The notes under the pieces: generated by a model
Seen by the model: the letters and a program-made list of their open reading frames with translations, nothing else
Told to the model about the DNA's origin: nothing
Database searches by the model: none
In this document: positions 41,348 to 45,587 of the stretch, piece after piece
How the letters are laid out: the number at the start of each line of letters is the position of its first letter
How positions within the stretch are numbered: the first letter of the stretch is position 1
Assembly (NCBI GenBank): GCA_035531755.1
Contig: DATKSK010000014.1
Coordinates: forward strand, 1 to 45,587
Direction: 5' to 3'
DNA from: Acidimicrobiales bacterium
GTDB lineage: Bacteria; Actinomycetota; Acidimicrobiia; Acidimicrobiales; UBA8190
Length of the DNA: 45,587 bases
Program-made: the position numbers and the translations under genes

Positions 41348-41363
41348 CACTACGGCCGTAGTG
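41348..41363. promoter_or_regulatory. Perfect 16-bp palindrome over the suf promoter -35
   Basis: CACTACGGCCGTAGTG is a perfect inverted repeat, flanked by TTG on one side and CAA on the other. It covers the -35 position (about 41347-41352) of the sufC-sufS-sufU promoter, as expected for a repressor site. It shares CTA-N6-TAG with the inverted repeat at the sufB promoter. Confidence 0.5.
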
Positions 41364-41439
41364 GCAATCGGGGAACGGGCCCGCCGGCGGCCCCAGAGAC
41401 CCCTCCGACCTGGTGATTCGGTGCGGCGTGCCGGTCCGG

Positions 41440-41445
41440 TAGCGT
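41440..41445 (+). promoter_or_regulatory. -10 element (TAGCGT) of the debranching-enzyme gene
   Basis: TAGCGT is followed by 7 nt and GTG 41453, without a ribosome site. Confidence 0.5.
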
Positions 41446-41452
41446 CCCCCGG

Positions 41453-43597
41453 GTGAGCGAGCCCTGGACATTCGCGGGCAAGGTGGCCACCGTGGGCCAG
41501 TCCGGGGGTGCCATCACCCTCGTCGACGAATCGACCTTCGCCATCAGCGGCCGCGACGGCGACGTGATCGCCCCCTCGGCCGAGGGCCTCTTCGTGCGCG
41601 ACACCCGGATGCTCTCCCGGTTCGAGCTGCGGGTGAACGGGGCCCGGCCCGAGGGACTGACGGTGGTCTCCGACGACCCGTTCTCCGCCACCTTCGTGTC
41701 GCGGTGCCCGCCGGGCCCGGGCCGGGCCGACTCCACCCTCATGGTGTTCCGCCGCCGCTATGTGGGCCAGGGGATGCGCGAGGACGTCGTGGTCCGCAAC
41801 TTCGGCGACGAGCCCACCTTCTGCTCGGTGGAGCTCTTCCTCGACTCGGATTTCGCCGACCTCTTCGCCGTCAAGGAGGGTCGCTTCGGCGATCCCGACG
41901 GGGACATCTCCCGCGAGCGGCGCGACGGGCAGCTCGAGTTCTCCTACCGGCGGGGAACCGTCAATCGCGGGCTCGTGGTCCACATCTTCCCCGTGCCGGC
42001 CGTGCTCGCCGACGACCTGGTGCGCTTCGAGGTGATCGTGCCCGCCCGGGGAGAGTGGACCGGTTGCCTGGAGTTCCACCCCGTGATCGAGGGCAAGGCC
42101 ATCGACCCGCGCTACCTGTGCGGCCAGCCCGTCGACCGTGCCGCCCCGGCGGAGCGACTCGCCAAGTGGCGCCGCCAGGTCCCCCAGGTGGAGACCGACC
42201 ACGAGGGTCTGCGGACGGTGATCGCCGCGAGCGCCGAGGACCTCGGCGCGCTGCGGATCTTCGACCCGGACTTCCCCGAGCGCGTGGTGCTGGCGGCGGG
42301 CGCCCCCTGGTTCATGACGGTGTTCGGGCGCGACTCGCTCATCACGTCCTGGATGGCGCTGTTGGTCGACCCCGACCTGGCCCTCGGCGTCCTGCAGACC
42401 CTGGCGCGCTTCCAGGGGGAGAGCATCGACCCCCGCAGCGAGGAGCAGCCCGGCCGGATCCTCCACGAGATGCGCTTCGGCGACGCGCCGTCGCTGTCGC
42501 TCGGCGGGGGGAGCATCTACTACGGGACCGCCGACGCCACGCCACTGTTCGTCATGCTCCTGGGCGAGCTGCGTCGGTGGGGCCTGGCGCGCGAGGTCGT
42601 CGACGAGCTCCTTCCCAACGCCGAGCGGGCCCTCGAGTGGATCGACAACTACGGCGACCTCGACGGTGACGGGTATGTCGAGTACCAGCGGATGACCGAC
42701 CGCGGACTCGCCAACCAGGGGTGGAAGGACTCGGGCGACGGCATCCGCTACGCGGACGGCCGCATCGCCAATGCCCCCATCGCGTTGTGCGAGGTGCAGG
42801 CCTACGTCTACGGCGCGTACCTGGCCCGCGCCCACTTCGCGCGCGAGGCGGGGGACGAGGCGACCTTCGAGCGCTTCCGCGCCAAGGCCACCAGGCTCAA
42901 GACGGAGTTCAACCGCGACTTCTGGCTCGAGGACCGCGAGTGGCTCGCCATCGGGCTCGACGCCGACAAACGGCCCATCGACTCGCTCACGTCGAACATG
43001 GGCCACTGCCTGTGGACGGGCATCGTCGACGACGACAAGGCACGGATCGTCGCCGACAAGCTGATGGCCCCCGAGCTGTTCAGCGGGTGGGGGGTCCGCA
43101 CCCTGGCGTCCTCCATGGGCGGCTTCAACCCCATCAGCTACCACTGCGGGTCCGTGTGGCCCCACGACACTGCCATCGTCGCCGCCGGCCTGGCCCGGTA
43201 CGGGTTCATGGAGCACGCCCTGCGGCTGGTGTGCTCCCTGCTGGACGCGGCCACGAGCCTCGGGGGCCGGCTGCCGGAGCTGTTCTGCGGGCTCGACCGT
43301 TCGGAGTTCTCCTCGCCCGTCGGCTACCCCACCTCGTGCTCGCCGCAGGCATGGTCGGCGGCCTCGCCGCTGCTGTGCCTGCGCACCATGCTCCGCCTCG
43401 ACCCGTGGGTGCCCTACGGCAAGACGTGGCTCTCGCCGATGCTCCCCGACGGGATGAAGTACCTCAAGGTGCAAGGCATCCCGCTCGCCGGGTCGCGTGT
43501 GACGGTCGAGGTCGACGGTGACGACGTCGACGTGTCCGGGCTGCCGCCCGAAGTCGAGCTCGTCACCGAGCCGCGCCATCCCGCCACCGCGGTCTGA
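41453..43597 (+). CDS. Glycogen debranching-type amylo-alpha-1,6-glucosidase family protein
   Basis: A 714-residue protein. Residues about 20-225 form the N-terminal beta domain of bacterial glycogen-debranching-like enzymes (LVDESTFAISGRDGDV, FVRDTRMLSRFELRVNG). The rest is an (alpha/alpha)6 glucosidase barrel with WFMTVFGRDSLITSWMALL, GWKDSGDGIRYADG, GHCLWTGI, MGGFNPISYHCGSVWPHD and YPTSCSPQAW. The acidic residues in GRDS and KDSGDG are candidate catalytic residues. It likely cuts alpha-1,6 branches of glycogen or a related glucan in the cytoplasm; the exact glycan is uncertain. GTG 41453 follows a TAGCGT hexamer by 7 nt. It is divergent from the sufC operon. Confidence 0.88.
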   Translation: MSEPWTFAGKVATVGQSGGAITLVDESTFAISGRDGDVIAPSAEGLFVRDTRMLSRFELRVNGARPEGLTVVSDDPFSATFVSRCPPGPGRADSTLMVFRRRYVGQGMREDVVVRNFGDEPTFCSVELFLDSDFADLFAVKEGRFGDPDGDISRERRDGQLEFSYRRGTVNRGLVVHIFPVPAVLADDLVRFEVIVPARGEWTGCLEFHPVIEGKAIDPRYLCGQPVDRAAPAERLAKWRRQVPQVETDHEGLRTVIAASAEDLGALRIFDPDFPERVVLAAGAPWFMTVFGRDSLITSWMALLVDPDLALGVLQTLARFQGESIDPRSEEQPGRILHEMRFGDAPSLSLGGGSIYYGTADATPLFVMLLGELRRWGLAREVVDELLPNAERALEWIDNYGDLDGDGYVEYQRMTDRGLANQGWKDSGDGIRYADGRIANAPIALCEVQAYVYGAYLARAHFAREAGDEATFERFRAKATRLKTEFNRDFWLEDREWLAIGLDADKRPIDSLTSNMGHCLWTGIVDDDKARIVADKLMAPELFSGWGVRTLASSMGGFNPISYHCGSVWPHDTAIVAAGLARYGFMEHALRLVCSLLDAATSLGGRLPELFCGLDRSEFSSPVGYPTSCSPQAWSAASPLLCLRTMLRLDPWVPYGKTWLSPMLPDGMKYLKVQGIPLAGSRVTVEVDGDDVDVSGLPPEVELVTEPRHPATAV

Positions 43598-43622
43598 ACG
43601 CCGGGCGCCGGCGCCCGAGGGG

Positions 43623-44789
43623 TCAGTCCCCGGCCAGCGTCCGCAGCACGTCGACGGGGCCGAGCGCGGCGTGCGGGATCCCGGCCTGCACGTTCCCGAG
43701 GGGGACCACGCCGTCGACGACCTCGTCGTGGGCACCCGCACCGCAGTCCGGTCCGAACGGGACGCGCGCCACCACCTGCACGCCGCCGCCGGTGCCCGCC
43801 ACGGTCCCGGTGCGTGCGCCCGCGCCAACGCCGGCTGCGGTGCCCGTCCCGCCGGCGCTCGCCTGGACCTGCGTCCAGCCGTAGTAGCTGGCGCAGGCGG
43901 GCAGGCTGACGTGCACGGCGGTGCTGGCCGGCCCGACGGGCTGCCAGGGAACGGAGACGAGCTCGGCGGGGCTCGACACCAGGGGTGACGTCGCCGCCCC
44001 GCCACACGGTGACGGGCCGCCGCTGGTGTACGTGACGGCGTCGGTCCCCGTTCGGGCGTCGAAGATCACCGCCGTGTAGCGGGTGGCGGTGTGCGCCGCG
44101 CCCGCCGCCGACGTGGTGGGCGCCCCGGCCCGCGCCGGGCAGCTCGCGCCCCACACGATCCCCACCCAGGCCAGGCGATGGTCGAATGGCGGAAGCGGCA
44201 GGGTCTGGGGTCCTCCCGGGAGCACGCCCGGGATCGTCACCGCCGGTGCCCCCGTCGTCGTCGTCGGTCCGGTCGTCGCGACCGCGCCGGGGGGCGCCGA
44301 GCCCGTGGTCGTCGTCGGCCCCGTGGTCGTCGTCGGCCCCGTGATCGTGGTCGGCCTGGTGGTCGCGGTGGTGCTCGCGGTGGTGCTCGCGGTCGCGGTG
44401 GTGCTCGCGCTCGTGGCCGCTCCGGTCGCTCCGGTGGTCGTGGTCGACGCGCCCGTCGTCGTCGAGGTGGCCACGCCGGGTGCGATGGTGACCAGGCCGA
44501 GGCCGAAGATGGAGAACTGGTAGGTGCCCGACACGGCGTCGGTGGCGCGGAACATGGCCTGTGCCCGGGCGGCGGCGACACGCGGTGTCGCCGCGCCCGC
44601 GGGCTCGACCGTGAGACCGCCGCCGTCGAGGGCGACGGTCGAGACGAAACGACCGTTGTCCACCGAGGCCGGCGCCGGCAGCGTCGAGCCGTTGGCGGCA
44701 GCTCCGCCGTGGTGGTTCGAACAGGCCCCGAGGAGCCCTCCGGCGACGAGCACCACGACGGCGCGACGCAGCGTCGGCGGGGGTCGCAT
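43623..44789 (-). CDS. Secreted lipoprotein with Thr-rich stalk, function unknown
   Basis: A 388-residue protein. A basic start and hydrophobic segment end in the lipobox LLGAC, so it should be lipidated on Cys and anchored outside the membrane. After about 80 residues of ordered sequence (FVSTVALDGGGLTVEPAG) comes a 70-residue Thr/Ser/Ala/Gly stalk with repeated TTTTG units. A C-terminal domain has several Cys (GASCPARAG, PSPCGG, LPACASYYGW, FGPDCGAG) that may form disulfides. I do not recognise the domain. ATG 44789 has CAGACT 7 nt upstream. It is divergent from the sugar kinase gene with 40 bp between start codons. Confidence 0.72.
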   Translation of the reverse strand: MRPPPTLRRAVVVLVAGGLLGACSNHHGGAAANGSTLPAPASVDNGRFVSTVALDGGGLTVEPAGAATPRVAAARAQAMFRATDAVSGTYQFSIFGLGLVTIAPGVATSTTTGASTTTTGATGAATSASTTATASTTASTTATTRPTTITGPTTTTGPTTTTGSAPPGAVATTGPTTTTGAPAVTIPGVLPGGPQTLPLPPFDHRLAWVGIVWGASCPARAGAPTTSAAGAAHTATRYTAVIFDARTGTDAVTYTSGGPSPCGGAATSPLVSSPAELVSVPWQPVGPASTAVHVSLPACASYYGWTQVQASAGGTGTAAGVGAGARTGTVAGTGGGVQVVARVPFGPDCGAGAHDEVVDGVVPLGNVQAGIPHAALGPVDVLRTLAGD

Positions 44790-44817
44790 GGGCCACAGTC
44801 TGCCCGCAGTGCGGCGT

Positions 44818-44823
44818 TAGGCT
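44818..44823 (+). promoter_or_regulatory. -10 element (TAGGCT) of the FGGY kinase gene
   Basis: TAGGCT is followed by 6 nt and ATG 44830, a leaderless layout. It lies 15 bp from the CAGACT hexamer of the divergent lipoprotein gene. Confidence 0.5.
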
Positions 44824-44829
44824 GCGCCA

Positions 44830-45587
44830 ATGTCGGTCACCGTCAGCGATCCCGACGGGGCCGGCTCCCCGGCGCCGGCGCAGGACGTCGTGCTGGCCGT
44901 CGACCTCGGCACGGGCGGCCCCAAGGTGGCGCTCGTCTCCGCCACGGGACGGATCGAGTCGAGCGCGTTCGAGCCGGTGGGCACCCGTCTCGTCCCCGGG
45001 GGTGGGGCCGAACAGGACCCCGCCGCCTGGTGGGCGGCGATCACGTCGGCGAGCCGGCGGGTGCTGGGCGCCACCGGGGTGCGGCCGGCACGGGTCATCG
45101 GCGTGGGCTGCACCGCCCAGTGGTCGGGAACGGTGGCCGCCGACGCCGACGGGACGCCGCTGCGCCCCGCGGTGATCTGGATGGACTCGCGCGGGTCGCA
45201 GGCGATCGGGCGCCAGGTGCGGGGCCCGGTGAGCGTGCTCGGCTACGACGTCCGCAAGCTGCGGCGCTGGATCAAGCTGACCGGCGGTGCCCCCGGCCGA
45301 TCCGGGAAGGACCCCACCGCGCACATCCTGTGGATCCGCGACACCGAGCCCGACGTCTACCGGGCCGTGCACAAGTTCCTGGAGCCCGTCGACTGGCTGA
45401 ACCAGCGGCTCACCGGTCGCTTCGCGGCGTCGTTCGACTCGATCGTCGCGCACTGGGTCACCGACAACCGGCGCATCGCGTCGGTCGACTACGACGAGAC
45501 CCTGCTGCGCATGGCCGGCCTCGAGCGTTCCACGCTTCCCGACCTGGTCCCGTCCGGCTCGGTCGTGGGGCCCTTGCGGCCCGAGGC
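44830..45587 (+). CDS. FGGY family carbohydrate kinase, N-terminal part
   Basis: Only the first 252 codons are in the window. After about 18 low-complexity residues the kinase starts at DVVLAVDLGTGGPKVALVS, the phosphate-1 loop of the FGGY/actin-fold sugar kinases. It is followed by EQDPAAWWAAI, GVGCTAQWSGTVAADADGTPL and VIWMDSRGSQAI, typical of xylulokinase- or gluconokinase-like proteins. The LEPVDWLNQRLTGRFAAS segment also fits. The sugar substrate cannot be decided from this half. ATG 44830 is supported by a TAGGCT hexamer 6 nt upstream. The gene runs off the right edge. Confidence 0.85.
   Translation, partial: MSVTVSDPDGAGSPAPAQDVVLAVDLGTGGPKVALVSATGRIESSAFEPVGTRLVPGGGAEQDPAAWWAAITSASRRVLGATGVRPARVIGVGCTAQWSGTVAADADGTPLRPAVIWMDSRGSQAIGRQVRGPVSVLGYDVRKLRRWIKLTGGAPGRSGKDPTAHILWIRDTEPDVYRAVHKFLEPVDWLNQRLTGRFAASFDSIVAHWVTDNRRIASVDYDETLLRMAGLERSTLPDLVPSGSVVGPLRPE

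Noticed and set aside
41327-44005. 892-codon minus-strand ORF opposite the debranching-enzyme gene
   Set aside because: Antisense shadow: composition is typical of a reversed GC-rich gene, and the plus strand encodes a recognisable glucosidase with a supported start.

Overview
The window is a very GC-rich stretch of actinobacterial chromosome with dense genes, many GTG starts and strong G/C in third codon positions. Pointers to Actinomycetota are the TIGR03084-type mycothiol-linked protein, RipA-like NlpC/P60 endopeptidases, a MutY ending in a short C-terminal domain instead of a NUDIX-like one, several LLM-class flavoproteins and a SUF system carrying a Rieske protein and SufU. The mix of lipid and CoA genes with many leaderless genes would fit the class Acidimicrobiia, but that placement is inference. 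I see no integrase, transposase, phage gene or CRISPR array. No gene-free stretch exceeds about 200 bases.

Layout. 0-3.5 kb (minus): FAD oxidoreductase (cut by the window edge), extended SDR, PlsC-like acyltransferase and a secreted NlpC/P60 protein, all in one direction. 3.6-7.2 kb (plus): carboxylesterase, membrane GT2 glycosyltransferase and a coupled methyltransferase, then a tRNA-Leu(UAA) with an unexpectedly short variable arm. 7.4-12 kb: MarR regulator, TIGR03084 protein, divergent Lgt homologue, SDR and a second NlpC/P60 paralogue. 12-15.7 kb (plus): IF-2B-like protein, dienelactone hydrolase, DUF885-type protein and a malyl-CoA-lyase-like enzyme. 15.7-19 kb: acyl-CoA dehydrogenase with an N-terminal extension, methyltransferase, DUF6941-like protein and MaoC hydratase. 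The lyase, dehydrogenase and hydratase together resemble the late steps of the ethylmalonyl-CoA pathway. 19-25.8 kb: MutY, epoxide-hydrolase-like enzyme, MBL hydrolase, flavin reductase, RmlC-like epimerase, XRE regulator, LLM flavoprotein and a DUF4115-like membrane protein. 25.8-28.2 kb (minus): oligopeptidase-B-like peptidase.

28.2-41.3 kb is a dispersed SUF iron-sulfur assembly region. On the plus strand are sufB (interrupted in frame by a 382-residue LAGLIDADG intein), a small Cys-containing protein, sufD, a Rieske protein and a divergent sufC. On the minus strand, facing them, is a second, canonical sufC followed by sufS and sufU. An enoyl-CoA hydratase/isomerase gene sits between the sufB and sufD groups. 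An LLM flavoprotein, an alpha/beta hydrolase, a 47-codon small ORF and an LCP cell-wall ligase lie between the two arms. The right end holds a glycogen-debranching-type enzyme, a Thr-rich lipoprotein and the start of an FGGY sugar kinase.

The most pervasive signal is a TANNNT hexamer (mostly TAGNNT) placed 6-9 nt before the start codon of about 20 genes, usually without a Shine-Dalgarno sequence. This is the arrangement expected of leaderless transcripts. Other notable signals are three genes that appear to start with CTG, palindromes placed inside or over promoters (carboxylesterase, marR, both suf arms), and GC-rich in-frame repeat expansions in several enzymes. All gene functions are read from motifs in the translated sequence; no database search was run.
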